64,000 nucleotides of DNA from Paraburkholderia sp. BL25I1N1 (GCF_003002025.1 NZ_PVZB01000015.1:1-64000), one strand, 5' to 3'. Positions 26,435 to 36,105 are shown, counted from the first letter of the stretch. The notes: generated from the letters alone by a model not told the origin. A program made the numbers and translations.

Positions 26435-29400
26435 TCAATCGATGACAATAGCGTTGTCTGCCGCAGCAAAGCGGACCTCGGGCAAGGCATCATCTTTCGA
26501 ATCGGCAATCAGTCCGCGAAGCGTCTCGTCTTCAGGAAAGATGGCTGCAAGGGTCGAGGCAAGCTTCACGCACACAACCCGTACCGTAGAGGCGACGACA
26601 GCTTGGCGACTTCTTCGAATGATGTTCACATAATCGGTCGACTTATAAATTTCAGGAACCACTTCGCGAAGAGTCTGTTGCTGCTCCTCAGAAAGGTGAC
26701 CGGCAATCAACAGCTCTCCCGCTAGCCACAGAAGCTGCTGCAACTCCATCATCCGGCCTGATTCGATGATGCCAATCACCAGCGTTACGAGCCTTCTAAA
26801 TTTGGTGGATTGACTGCTTTCGGGTAATTTCATCCATCTATGCACAGCGATAGCGGCTTGACTAACTGATATCGGATTTCCGCCCCGAAGGGCGATGGCA
26901 ATATCTCTCGCCACGGCAGTAGCGGTGCTTGAATCGCCCTCTGCGAAACTGACGAGCGCAGGCAAAGCAGTCATTGCGCCGTCTACATCCGAGTAAAGCC
27001 TGTGCAGTTGTTCAAATCGGCTCGATGTCTTGGTTTCAGAAGATAACGACGGAACAACGGCGTACGAAAGAGCACGACCAATGCTCAAGGCAAGCGAATG
27101 CCGGGCGTTTGCGGCCACATCTGACCCATTGTCCGCTGCTGTGACGGGTCTCCAATTCGTCAGGCGATCAAATAAAGCCAAGGCTTGGTTTACGTCAGGA
27201 TATAACCGAGTCTTGTCGCTGCTCGCAGCCGCAGCCATCCCGTTGTAAGTCCACATAGCCGCGCGAATTTCCGGCGAAGGAAAGGTTCGCAGATCCTTTT
27301 GCGTATTATCGAGAATCTCGGAGCCATGATCGTACAGACAAGAACGAATAAGCTGCTCGACACGGGTTCGATCGCCGGCTGGTAAAACGGCCAACGTATG
27401 AGGATACAGACCCGTTTCCGGCAGATTTTCGTAGCTTTCAGAATCGCCCCAAATCGCATGAAATAATGCAATGGATTCCCTTGCCGTGAGGAAACCGTCG
27501 GTAGCAGATAAAGGCAGAAGGCGAAGCAGGGCTGCGCTTTTCGCTGTCCCGTTGGCCTCCCTAACTGCGCGAATCAACGCGGCGATGCGTTCATCCAGGA
27601 CGGAAGATCTTTCGCGTGCCCCAAGGTGCTCAATAACGGGGTTTGGCCATGACCAGGTGGTGCCAGCCTTGATTTCCTGAGGGAGAGGAAACATGAGCGC
27701 GTCGAGAAGCAATTCTCCTTGCTCAGATGCGGGAATACTAGTCATCGAGTTCGAGAGAAGTGATTCGAGCGATTCTGACAGCCAGTGGCCCTGCAATTCA
27801 GGAGTATGGCCCATTTCCGTTGCTAGTCGAAACAGGATATTCGCCTCCGCTGACGGCACTCGAACAACGAGCCGTCCTAACACTTCCAGTAGGACGCGGA
27901 GTCTGCCTAAACAGTGGTCTCGCGCCTCGGCGGATGCCTGCTTACATTCTTGATGCCAATACCTGACTGCGGCGGAGAGTTGACGAACTGAAGCCTCGAC
28001 AGCGTGCTGTTCAAGACAGGCCACACGAATGCGTCCCAGCCCGTCCTTGATAGCTTCCGAATCGCGGCTGCTCGAAGAGCGGACGGTCAATGCCAGGTCT
28101 ATTAGGTCATCCCCTGTTCCACCGTGAAGTAGCAGGTTAGTTGTCGTTTGTACGAACAGGCTAACGTTGTAGCCACGAGCTCTTAGTCGCAACGGGATTC
28201 CACAGACTCTGGTGAGTCCATCCACGAAGAGAAAATCCGAGGAGTCAGGACTATTGTTAGAGCTGTCTTCTGAGTGGTCGTGATAGCGGCCTTGCTGAAA
28301 CTGTGGCTCAATTGGATTTTGTTGTCTATCGTATGCCTCGCGTCGCTGGTCGATGTCACGCCGGAACGAATCTAACCATGTCCACGGGTCACACTTCCAC
28401 TTCCGGAAATTACTCTCAACGAAAGTTGGTAATTCTTCAATGCCTTGGTTGTCCTCGCTATTACTGACAGCATCCAGCAGCCAACGCGCCCAGAGAAGGC
28501 GCGACATGATCTGGATGGATTGTCGATCTCGTCGATGCTGTTCGCGAAGATCCCCATACGCAGAGGCGATCAAGTCAATCGCTTCGGCTGATCGACCGAG
28601 TTCCACGAGCATGGCCATTTTCCGCAATTTCCAGATGGGGTCCTTGCCAACAATGCGGGGAATCAATTCCGTCAACTTGACGTAATCTAGGGAGTCACGG
28701 GCAAGCAGGGCGTGATGATAGGCTATTTCTGCGCTAGCATCCTGAACGTAAATCTCATTGTCCTCAATGACCTTGATAAGTGCAGCGTTGCGAGTTTCAA
28801 CCGCCTGCTTTCTTTCGTCGGTGTCGGTTGTATCCCATCGCGAGTTGTTCAGTAACCAGAGGGCAATATCACCCTGCTGACGTTTGGTGAGGGCGTTCGA
28901 TGGACTCGAACGAACCAGAGAAAAAAGCGCATCAGCGAGCCACAGCCGTATGTGCGAGTGGGCGATGGCCTGGCGCCAGCCTAGTTCGTACAGTAGGGCA
29001 GCGCGATTATCAGGCGTCAACGCCGCAATATTCTGCGGATTGGGGAATGGAGTGCTCACCTGATTATTGATCGCGGAACGTAGCGATGGAGGGCAGACCA
29101 CCCAATGCGGATACGAGATTCGATCTTGTTGCAAGATTGGAATCTGTTCAGTCAAAGCCTGCGCACCGTATTCAGGGTCTCTGTGCAACTTTGCGTGATC
29201 TTCTGCGTTTCTGATGCTGCTAACGAGACGAGTCGGGTACCACTCGTGCGGTTTAGGCTTGGACCTTTCCGCGTCCCGCATCGCCTGCAGGAACAGTGCG
29301 GTTGCTTGGTGATGTTGAAGATCGCGATCCTCAAGGTGTGCGACGGTGGGATACAGGTCAACGGGAGCTACATTGATAGATTCCAGATACTTACGGCGAG

Positions 29401-30145
29401 CAGGGGAGATATTTAGGGCCCCGACGAGATAAATTTTTCGAGCGTGATTCGCCAAGTGGTCGCGCACCCACCCCGCCCATTGCAGGAAGTTCGGGTCGTC
29501 ACCGGAAAAGCCAAGCAGACACAGCTCGTTTTCGATGAATACCTGTCGGGCCATGTTGACGAATGGCGCGAATCGTTCCGGGTACGTTCGATAGTCCTCT
29601 TGCGCGGCGATGAGGGTGTCAGTGATTCCGATCGTGCCGTGCAGTTTCACGATTCGCGGAGTCTGGGCCCAAGCCAAATCCGACGCCTTGGTGACGACGG
29701 TGTAGTACGGACCGTGAACGTTGTCTGCAGCGCGCTCTAGAAGAGTATCCCAATTGGTGGTCAGGACGTCCGTCCACGGAAGCGACAAGAGCGATTTGTA
29801 GAGTGGACCGGCTCGCCACGCTTGATCATCTATCTCAGACCGTATCCGGTCGTTAAGGGCTACCGTGCCGAAGTAAGTTCTAAACTCTTCGGCGACCCTC
29901 AATGGATCGGTAAAATTTAGATTCGTATCGTCAGCGTAAAGATCGCGGGCAAGCTTCTGCGTGAAGCTACCCCAAAGAGGCATCTTCTTACCATCGCCAA
30001 CATGATGAGCCGCACTGCGACTAAATCCTGCACCAATCATGATAGCGGCGCCGTGCTGGTGCGAATCAAGGCGATGCAGCGCCGATGCGAGCTTTCGAAT
30101 CGCTGGATAATCAGGCAGGTCCGAAACTTTAGGATCTTTTGCCAC
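26435..30145 (-). CDS. large SIR2-domain protein, probable anti-phage effector
   Basis: A 1236-residue cytoplasmic protein. Residues about 30-280 form a SIR2 NAD-binding domain with every key motif: GAGFS (38-42), TTNWD with Asn131, KLHG with His169, and GFSGDD (212-217). In defence-associated sirtuins the Asn/His pair degrades NAD+ after phage sensing and stops growth. The remaining about 950 residues look like a long helical-repeat scaffold with no catalytic motif, which would suit sensing or oligomerisation. The start codon is GTG with a weak ribosome binding site. Base use is poorer in GC than the core genome, as expected for transferred DNA. Overall length is near that of DSR1/DSR2, but the family cannot be fixed without alignment. 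Confidence 0.82.
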   Translation of the reverse strand: MAKDPKVSDLPDYPAIRKLASALHRLDSHQHGAAIMIGAGFSRSAAHHVGDGKKMPLWGSFTQKLARDLYADDTNLNFTDPLRVAEEFRTYFGTVALNDRIRSEIDDQAWRAGPLYKSLLSLPWTDVLTTNWDTLLERAADNVHGPYYTVVTKASDLAWAQTPRIVKLHGTIGITDTLIAAQEDYRTYPERFAPFVNMARQVFIENELCLLGFSGDDPNFLQWAGWVRDHLANHARKIYLVGALNISPARRKYLESINVAPVDLYPTVAHLEDRDLQHHQATALFLQAMRDAERSKPKPHEWYPTRLVSSIRNAEDHAKLHRDPEYGAQALTEQIPILQQDRISYPHWVVCPPSLRSAINNQVSTPFPNPQNIAALTPDNRAALLYELGWRQAIAHSHIRLWLADALFSLVRSSPSNALTKRQQGDIALWLLNNSRWDTTDTDERKQAVETRNAALIKVIEDNEIYVQDASAEIAYHHALLARDSLDYVKLTELIPRIVGKDPIWKLRKMAMLVELGRSAEAIDLIASAYGDLREQHRRDRQSIQIMSRLLWARWLLDAVSNSEDNQGIEELPTFVESNFRKWKCDPWTWLDSFRRDIDQRREAYDRQQNPIEPQFQQGRYHDHSEDSSNNSPDSSDFLFVDGLTRVCGIPLRLRARGYNVSLFVQTTTNLLLHGGTGDDLIDLALTVRSSSSRDSEAIKDGLGRIRVACLEQHAVEASVRQLSAAVRYWHQECKQASAEARDHCLGRLRVLLEVLGRLVVRVPSAEANILFRLATEMGHTPELQGHWLSESLESLLSNSMTSIPASEQGELLLDALMFPLPQEIKAGTTWSWPNPVIEHLGARERSSVLDERIAALIRAVREANGTAKSAALLRLLPLSATDGFLTARESIALFHAIWGDSESYENLPETGLYPHTLAVLPAGDRTRVEQLIRSCLYDHGSEILDNTQKDLRTFPSPEIRAAMWTYNGMAAAASSDKTRLYPDVNQALALFDRLTNWRPVTAADNGSDVAANARHSLALSIGRALSYAVVPSLSSETKTSSRFEQLHRLYSDVDGAMTALPALVSFAEGDSSTATAVARDIAIALRGGNPISVSQAAIAVHRWMKLPESSQSTKFRRLVTLVIGIIESGRMMELQQLLWLAGELLIAGHLSEEQQQTLREVVPEIYKSTDYVNIIRRSRQAVVASTVRVVCVKLASTLAAIFPEDETLRGLIADSKDDALPEVRFAAADNAIVID

Positions 30146-31367
30146 TTTGATTGCCGAAAATGGGTAGGGTGCTACTTTAACCGTTGTTTGTGATTCGAGG
30201 GAAAGCGTGTTGGTAGCTCATGCGGCGCTGATAATCTGCGTAATTGACCGCGAGACTTTTGGCAGCCAGAGGGTCGCGAGTACTCATCCACTCGCATCGG
30301 CACCTGAAATTCGAGGCTACGGCAGCGCGAATGGCGGCAAAACGCCTATCAGCTGACCTCACGGTGGCCGACACTCGAACGTCAGCAAAGGCCGTCGGGC
30401 GACAATCGAGCCGTGCGGCTCAGTGGCCGGTTTCAAGGCGGAGCCGCCGTCGGAGCGTCTCGGTCGCCGGCCGCACGAACGTCTCTTGATGGCCGATAGC
30501 ACCGCTTCGATGAACGTTTTACAGAGTCGACGTTGGAATCCTCAACGGCAGTTGTCCGGTGGTTGGTGTGAACGTGTACTCCCGGCCACGAAGCGCCATT
30601 CGCTCTCACTGTCGCTCGGACGGTCAGACGTCGGATTCACCCAACTGACGGCCATTCCATTCGGAAGGTACCGACGCACCGACGTGCAGGCGAACGGCAC
30701 TGTACTTCGCGCAAGTGCACGTCGCGCTTTTGCGACAAGCAACAAAAAATTCAAGCGCGCCACGTTTGAGTACGTTCGCGAGTACACCGGCCCGCAGCCA
30801 CGCCGACATTTCCCTTATGCGTCAATAAATTACGCATTTCATTTGGCTCCCCTCCTGGGCATCCCAGTGCTGTATAGCGAATAACAGACGAGTCCAGAGG
30901 ACTACAAAAATTGACAAGGCTATGGACAACCTTGTTATTGCAGTCCAGCTAGAGCCAGCACGAACCAGGCGCAGATGGGTACGTTTTTGAGCACACTGAA
31001 AGTTCGAGATCAGTCAATGTACTCACCTAGCCTTCCCCGCTCGTATAGCGGGAGCGACCCCGGCGAAAGCGCCCACTGTGATGTCCGCGATGGCGACGGT
31101 CTGATAGTCGGAGTGCTACCGGAGGACGCCAAGTTTGGGCATTTTTGCTGTTGCTGAGGCAACGTCGCGCATCTTGCCCAGCGCGTGTGCTTGTCGTTCC
31201 TCGCAGATCATGCACGTGAATAATTCGAAGTCCGCTCTGCTCATTTGCCAATCGTGAGATGAAACTCTCGTGGAGGTTGCGGATCCGCTTGGTCACTTGG
31301 CGCCGGTCATTTAGCAGAACAGATTTCTCACCATCCCTCGCCGGTACCCCGGCTATCGACGGAAAAC
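30146..31367. other. gene-poor stretch between SIR2 gene and integrase
   Basis: No well supported gene in 1.2 kb. It holds copy B of the dispersed repeat, a short minus frame starting MSTRDPLAAKSLAVNYADY (about 30177-30287) without a known family, and next to the integrase a possible second recombinase remnant (listed). Confidence 0.45.
30573..30664 (+). repeat. dispersed intergenic repeat, copy B
   Basis: Aligns in the opposite orientation with 6287-6372 over about 85 bases with many substitutions; shared blocks include TCGCTCGGAC and TCAGACGTCGG. Confidence 0.55.
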
Positions 31368-31371
31368 TCAT
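31027..31371 (-). pseudogene. possible tyrosine recombinase remnant
   Basis: A 114-residue frame beginning with an ATGA overlap on the integrase stop. Its middle reads LRIIHVHDLRGTTSTR, like the HxxR box (HDLRGT) of tyrosine recombinases, after a helical stretch like that region's usual lead-in. The last 60 residues are basic, low-complexity and unlike a recombinase end, so I take it as a fragment, possibly of an older island. Confidence 0.3.
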
Positions 31372-32708
31372 TGTGCAGTAGTGGATTCCAGCTCTCCACC
31401 CGTCGTCGCTTGCTCCACAAACGACGTCCTTTCCCCGGCCGGCATGTACGACTGGGCGATACCGTCCTGGCTGTTGTCGCCCGCTAGCCGATCGAGGTAG
31501 TCGGCCCAGTCCTGACTCATCCGTCGCCGCTGGTTGAAGTATTGAGCCCGATCGTATGCGTCTCCGAGTTCCTCGTCGCTGCCATGAGCAAGATGCCGTT
31601 CAACCACTTCCTTGTCGTAACCCAAGCGCTCCCGAATCAAGGTACGGGCAGTGGCGCGAAAGCCATGCCCGGTCATTTCGTGGCCCGAATACCCGATAGT
31701 CCGCAGAGCCGCGTTGATAGTGCCGTCCGACATGGGCAGGCCGGCCTTACGGCTTGGAAATACATAGCCCTCCGGGCCGGTTAGACGATAAAGATCCCGA
31801 AGTATTGAGACGGCCTGGCGGGACAGCGGCACGAGGTGAGGCGGGCCACCCTTCTTGCGCGCCAGCTTTCCCTTCATCATCGCCGCCGGGCAGGTCCAGA
31901 GTGCCTTGTCCAGTTCGAACTGTTCCCATCGAGCGGTTCTTATCTGGCCCGGCCTCTGAAAAACCAACGGCACGAACTGCAACGCGGCTCGCACGATCGG
32001 TGTGCCTTTATATGACTGAATCGCCCGCATCAACTGACCCAGCGCCTCGGGGTCCGTGATGGCTGCGTAGTGCTGCACCGGCGGCGTTCTCACGCCGCCT
32101 ACTTTGGGATCGATCGCGGGATTTTCGGACGATTTGATGAGGCCGTTCTCGACCGCATGCCGGAAGACGCAATTGCACGTCTCCCTCACCCTTCTTGCCG
32201 TGTCGAGGACGCCACGGTCGCGCGCGCGACGAATGACCTGTTCCACATATTCCGGCGTGGTGATCTCGGCGATCGGCCGCCTGCCGAGCCAAGGGTACAC
32301 GTTCTTCGCGAGCCGCCGTTCGATCTTGTCGAGATAGTCGGCGGACCAGTGCGCTTTCTGCTCGGCGATCCACGCCTTTGCGACAGCTTCGAAGGTCGCA
32401 TTCGCGCTGAATCTTGCACGACGCTTGTCTTCGCGCCGCTTTTGCATGGGATCAATGCCCTGACGCAACAGCTCTCGTGCGGCTGCATGAGCGGCGCGTG
32501 CTTCCTTTTCGGAGACTTCCGGCCAGCTACCGAAAGCCATCGTCCTGGTTTTTCCAGCGAAATCGTAATTCCAGCGCCACAGCTTGGCACCTTCGGGCTT
32601 GACCAGCACGTAGAGCCGCCCCCCGTCTGACAAGGTGTAAGGTTTGGCTGCCGGCTTCGCGTTGACAATCTCGAGCCGGGTGAGCTGGTGGAGAGGAGAT
32701 CGAGCCAT
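31368..32708 (-). CDS. tyrosine recombinase, P4-type island integrase
   Basis: A 446-residue site-specific recombinase. The N-terminal part is the DUF4102-type domain of P4 integrases (LTRLEIVNAKPAAKPYTLSDGGRLYVLVKPEG), followed by a core-binding domain (residues about 95-190) and a catalytic domain with the RPGQIR, HGFRATARTL, LAHG and AYDRAQYFNQRR segments supplying the Arg-His-Arg-His-Tyr residues. The expected RPGEL is RPGQI here. The start at MARSPLHQL is chosen over a longer open frame. It sits about 200 bases from the 3-prime end of tRNA-Val and is read away from it, the standard arrangement for tRNA-targeted islands. It looks complete and active. Confidence 0.92.
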   Translation of the reverse strand: MARSPLHQLTRLEIVNAKPAAKPYTLSDGGRLYVLVKPEGAKLWRWNYDFAGKTRTMAFGSWPEVSEKEARAAHAAARELLRQGIDPMQKRREDKRRARFSANATFEAVAKAWIAEQKAHWSADYLDKIERRLAKNVYPWLGRRPIAEITTPEYVEQVIRRARDRGVLDTARRVRETCNCVFRHAVENGLIKSSENPAIDPKVGGVRTPPVQHYAAITDPEALGQLMRAIQSYKGTPIVRAALQFVPLVFQRPGQIRTARWEQFELDKALWTCPAAMMKGKLARKKGGPPHLVPLSRQAVSILRDLYRLTGPEGYVFPSRKAGLPMSDGTINAALRTIGYSGHEMTGHGFRATARTLIRERLGYDKEVVERHLAHGSDEELGDAYDRAQYFNQRRRMSQDWADYLDRLAGDNSQDGIAQSYMPAGERTSFVEQATTGGELESTTAQ

Positions 32709-32824
32709 CGTTGTATTCCGCGTCTGGAATTGACACAAGACACAACATACATCGGAAAATACAACGATAAAAGTGCGGGTTCTAATAGCCGACCGTGGAC
32801 GTTTCTGGACAGGCCGCAGGCAAC

Positions 32825-32858
32825 AAAAAACCCGCAAAGCCAATGGCCACGCGGGTTT
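32825..32858 (-). terminator. rho-independent terminator between tRNA-Val and integrase
   Basis: Stem AAACCCGC/GCGGGTTT with a nested GCC/GGC stem in the loop, followed on the minus strand by a run of T. It fits termination of the tRNA-Val transcript and insulates the integrase. Confidence 0.75.
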
Positions 32859-32900
32859 CAGGGACTTCAACGTACTTTTTCAGACTGTACTGGACAACTG

Positions 32901-32913
32901 TGAATCACGAAAC
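32901..32913 (-). repeat. inverted repeat abutting tRNA-Val, 3-prime side
   Basis: TGAATCACGAAAC directly adjoins the CCA end and can pair over all 13 bases with the sequence directly before the tRNA 5-prime end, one pair being G-U. Confidence 0.85.
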
Positions 32914-32989
32914 TGGTGGGTGCTGAGAGGCTCGAACTCCCGACCTACGCCTTGTAAGGGCGCCGCTCTACCAACTGAGCTAAGCACCC
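32914..32989 (-). tRNA. tRNA-Val (anticodon UAC)
   Basis: A 76-base cloverleaf including an encoded CCA. Acceptor GGGTGCT/AGCACCC, D arm GCTCAGTTGGTAGAGC, anticodon stem GCGCC/GGCGT around CTTACAA with anticodon TAC, and T arm with GTTCGAG in the loop. It follows hupB on the same strand, as in Burkholderia, and is the probable integration target of the adjacent recombinase. Confidence 0.95.
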
Positions 32990-33002
32990 GTTTCATGATT
33001 CA
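32990..33002 (-). repeat. inverted repeat abutting tRNA-Val, 5-prime side
   Basis: GTTTCATGATTCA starts at the base before tRNA position 1 and is the partner of the 13-base arm on the other side. Together they would extend the acceptor stem of the precursor. Confidence 0.85.
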
Positions 33003-33070
33003 GTGCTGCTTTCCTGCTTCTACCTGCTGCCCGATCTTCGCCTATCGACGTCCCTCAAGCAGCAAGCCCA

Positions 33071-33343
33071 TTAGTTTAGCGCATCCTTCAGAGCTTTGCC
33101 AGGCCTAAATTTGGGGACCTTCGCCGCCTTGATTTTGATGGCGGCGCCAGTGCGCGGATTGCGCCCGGTGCGCGCGGAGCGCTTGCCGACCGCGAACGTG
33201 CCAAAACCGACCAACGTCACCGAACCGCCCTTCTTCAACGTACCTTTGACACCATCGATCACTGCGTCGAGTGCACGGCCTGCCGCTGCCTTCGAAATGT
33301 CGGCTTGCTGCGCAACGTGATCGATCAATTCCGTCTTGTTCAT
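33071..33343 (-). CDS. hupB: HU family DNA-binding protein
   Basis: A 90-residue nucleoid protein, the usual length for HU. It dimerises and bends DNA without much sequence preference. The N-terminal helices ([18 protein letters not shown]), the GFGTFAV turn, the arm [12 protein letters not shown] and the end [12 protein letters not shown] are all typical. It lies downstream of lon on the same strand, the arrangement seen in E. coli and Burkholderia. A bacteriophage or island IHF-like origin is unlikely given this position. Confidence 0.95.
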   Translation of the reverse strand: MNKTELIDHVAQQADISKAAAGRALDAVIDGVKGTLKKGGSVTLVGFGTFAVGKRSARTGRNPRTGAAIKIKAAKVPKFRPGKALKDALN

Positions 33344-33681
33344 CCCAACCCCCGAGAATGTTTATGGCAATCGTGACGGCGCTTTATTAACGCCTGGCAT
33401 CACGCGGCCGGCGGGCAACGCCGGGCGCAATCATTAGAATGGGCCGAAACCCTTGTGTCAAGCGGGGTTGAGCCTGATTTGCGAGGATTTCGAGAAGGCT
33501 TCCTATAACAAAATGTTGCGGCGAATGGATGCACGCACAACCAGTCGACAGGCGCATGCCGCTTTACTCAATAGATGGGAAAACGCCCCTCGCGAGACGC
33601 CCGACGGAAGTCGCGCGGACAATAAAAAACCGCGGCCGAGACCGCGGTTTTCTTCGAGCAAAAGCTTCTTTGCCGACTGCC
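33344..33681. promoter_or_regulatory. hupB upstream region and lon terminator
   Basis: About 340 bases without a gene. The part next to hupB should contain its own promoter; the part next to lon contains a strong terminator, so hupB is probably transcribed separately from lon. Confidence 0.5.
33624..33651 (-). terminator. lon terminator
   Basis: Stem AACCGCGG/CCGCGGTT with a six-base loop, followed on the minus strand by six T, 30 bases after the lon stop codon. Confidence 0.85.
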
Positions 33682-36105
33682 TTAGTGCTTCACGACTTCC
33701 GTTGCCGCAGCGTCCTTGCCGGGCTCCGCTGCAACCGGCGCAGCAGGCTTGGGCTCCTCTTCGGGCAACGCCGCCGGCACGCGTTCGAGCGCCAGTTCGA
33801 GCACCTTGTCGATCCAGCGGACCGGCACGATCTCGATCGCGTTCTTCACGTTGTCCGGAATCTCCGTCAAGTCCTTGACGTTTTCTTCCGGAATCAGCAC
33901 CAGCTTGATACCGCCGCGATGCGCCGCCAGCAGTTTTTCCTTCAAGCCGCCGATCGGCAGGACTTCGCCACGCAACGTGATTTCGCCCGTCATCGCGACA
34001 TCGGCGCGCACCGGAATTCCGGTCAACACCGACACCAGCGCGGTCGTCATCGCGATACCGGCAGACGGACCGTCTTTCGGTGTCGCGCCTTCCGGCACGT
34101 GAATGTGAATGTCCTGCTTCTCGAACGCTTCGTCCTTGATGCCGAGACGGCGCGAACGCGAACGAACCACCGAGCGTGCTGCCTCGACCGATTCCTTCAT
34201 CACGTCGCCGAGCGAACCCGTACGAATCACGTTGCCCTTGCCCGGCATTACCGCGGCTTCGATGGTCAGCAGATCGCCGCCCACTTCCGTCCACGCAAGA
34301 CCCGTGACCTGGCCAACCTGATTTTCCTTCGCCGCCAGACCAAAGTCGTACTTGCGCACGCCGAGGAACGTATCGAGATTGCTGCCGTCGACCTTCACCG
34401 CGCCTTCCGCCTTCTTCAGCAGAAGCATCTTCACGACCTTACGGCAGATCTTCGAAATTTCACGCTCGAGCGAACGCACGCCCGCTTCACGCGTGTAGTA
34501 ACGAATGATGTCGCGGATCGCGGTTTCCGTCACATCGACCTCGCCATCCTTGAGGCCGTTGTTCTTCTTTTGCTTGGGCAAAAGATAACGTTGCGCGATG
34601 CTGACCTTCTCGTCTTCCGTGTAACCCGACAGACGGATCACTTCCATCCGGTCAAGCAGCGGCGGCGGAATGTTCAGCGAGTTCGACGTCGCCACGAACA
34701 TCACGTCCGACAGATCGAAGTCGACTTCGACGTAGTGATCGGCGAACGTATGGTTCTGTTCCGGATCGAGCACTTCGAGCAGAGCCGACGACGGATCGCC
34801 GCGGAAATCCTGACCCATCTTGTCGACTTCGTCGAGCAGGAAGAGCGGATTGCGCACGCCGACCTTGGTCAGGCTTTGCAGAATCTTGCCGGGCATCGAG
34901 CCGATATACGTACGACGGTGACCGCGAATCTCGGCTTCGTCGCGCACGCCGCCGAGCGCCATACGCACGAACTTGCGGTTCGTGGCGCGAGCGATCGACT
35001 GACCCAGCGACGTTTTACCGACACCCGGAGGCCCAACGAGGCACAGGATCGGCGCCTTGACCTTGTCGACACGTTGCTGGACCGCGAGATACTCGAGAAT
35101 ACGTTCCTTCACTTTCTCGAGACCGAAGTGGTCTTCGTCGAGCACGCGTTCCGCATTGGAGAGGTCGTTGTTGACCTTGCTCTTCTTGCGCCACGGCAAG
35201 CCGATCAGCGTGTCGATGTAGTTGCGCACGACGGTCGCTTCCGCCGACATCGGCGACATCAGCTTGAGCTTCTTCAGCTCGGCGTCGGCTTTCTTCTTGG
35301 CTTCCTTCGGCATGCGGGCAGCGGTGATGCGCTTCTCGAGTTCTTCGAGGTCCGCACCTTCTTCGCCTTCGCCGAGTTCCTTCTGGATCGCCTTGACCTG
35401 TTCGTTCAGGTAGTACTCGCGCTGGCTCTTTTCCATCTGGCGTTTCACACGCCCACGGATGCGCTTTTCGACCTGCAGGATGTCGATCTCGGCTTCGAGT
35501 TGCGCGAGCAGATGCTCGAGTCGCTCGATCACCGGGAACATTTCGAGGATGTGCTGCTTCTGGTCGAGCTTGAGCGGCAGATGCGCCGCGATCGTGTCGG
35601 CCAGACGACCCGCTTCGTCGATACCCGACAGCGACGTCAGGATCTCCGGCGGAATCTTCTTGTTCAGCTTCACATACTGGTCGAACTGCGACACGATCGC
35701 GCGGCGCAGCGCTTCAGTTTCGGCGCTGTCGGCGTGGTCGGGTTCGAGCGGCATGACTTCGCACGAGAACTGCGTTTCCTGTTCTTCGATGGAAAGCGTT
35801 TTCGCGCGCTGCAAGCCTTCGACGAGCACCTTCACGGTGCCATCGGGCAGCTTCAGCATTTGCAGGATGTTGGCAACACACCCTACTTCGTACATGTCCT
35901 TTTCGGTCGGCTCATCTTTGGCAGCCGTTTTCTGGGCGACGAGCATGATGTGCTTGCCGCCTTCCATCGCTGCTTCGAGAGCCTTGATCGACTTCGGGCG
36001 GCCTACGAAGAGCGGAATCACCATGTGCGGGAAGACGACTACGTCACGCAGCGGGAGCAGCGGGAGCGTAATGCGTTCCGGCGGAAGGAGTTGGGTTCCT
36101 GACAT
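33682..36105 (-). CDS. lon: ATP-dependent protease La (Lon)
   Basis: An 807-residue AAA+ serine protease that degrades misfolded and regulatory proteins in the cytoplasm, close to the usual bacterial length. Domains in order: N-terminal substrate-binding LON domain ([23 protein letters not shown]), coiled-coil ([24 protein letters not shown] region), AAA+ module with Walker [10 protein letters not shown] and Walker [10 protein letters not shown], and the protease domain with the Ser-Lys dyad (Ser in PKDGPSAG, Lys in [10 protein letters not shown]). The C-terminal tail is rich in Pro, Ala and Glu. It lies between clpX and hupB with terminators on both sides. Heat-shock control is expected; a sequence resembling a sigma-32 promoter is only weakly visible. 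Confidence 0.98.
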   Translation of the reverse strand: MSGTQLLPPERITLPLLPLRDVVVFPHMVIPLFVGRPKSIKALEAAMEGGKHIMLVAQKTAAKDEPTEKDMYEVGCVANILQMLKLPDGTVKVLVEGLQRAKTLSIEEQETQFSCEVMPLEPDHADSAETEALRRAIVSQFDQYVKLNKKIPPEILTSLSGIDEAGRLADTIAAHLPLKLDQKQHILEMFPVIERLEHLLAQLEAEIDILQVEKRIRGRVKRQMEKSQREYYLNEQVKAIQKELGEGEEGADLEELEKRITAARMPKEAKKKADAELKKLKLMSPMSAEATVVRNYIDTLIGLPWRKKSKVNNDLSNAERVLDEDHFGLEKVKERILEYLAVQQRVDKVKAPILCLVGPPGVGKTSLGQSIARATNRKFVRMALGGVRDEAEIRGHRRTYIGSMPGKILQSLTKVGVRNPLFLLDEVDKMGQDFRGDPSSALLEVLDPEQNHTFADHYVEVDFDLSDVMFVATSNSLNIPPPLLDRMEVIRLSGYTEDEKVSIAQRYLLPKQKKNNGLKDGEVDVTETAIRDIIRYYTREAGVRSLEREISKICRKVVKMLLLKKAEGAVKVDGSNLDTFLGVRKYDFGLAAKENQVGQVTGLAWTEVGGDLLTIEAAVMPGKGNVIRTGSLGDVMKESVEAARSVVRSRSRRLGIKDEAFEKQDIHIHVPEGATPKDGPSAGIAMTTALVSVLTGIPVRADVAMTGEITLRGEVLPIGGLKEKLLAAHRGGIKLVLIPEENVKDLTEIPDNVKNAIEIVPVRWIDKVLELALERVPAALPEEEPKPAAPVAAEPGKDAAATEVVKH

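Noticed and set aside
30177-30287. Short minus frame starting MSTRDPLAAKSLAVNYADY
   Set aside because: It reads a little like a small protein, but is only 36 codons, with weak start context and no family I can name.
6277-33000. CRISPR array or retron in the accessory region
   Set aside because: No regularly spaced repeats and no reverse transcriptase or Cas-like protein were found.
33529-36102. 857-codon plus-strand frame opposite lon
   Set aside because: Shadow of lon on the other strand; composition is Arg/His-rich with no protein pattern.
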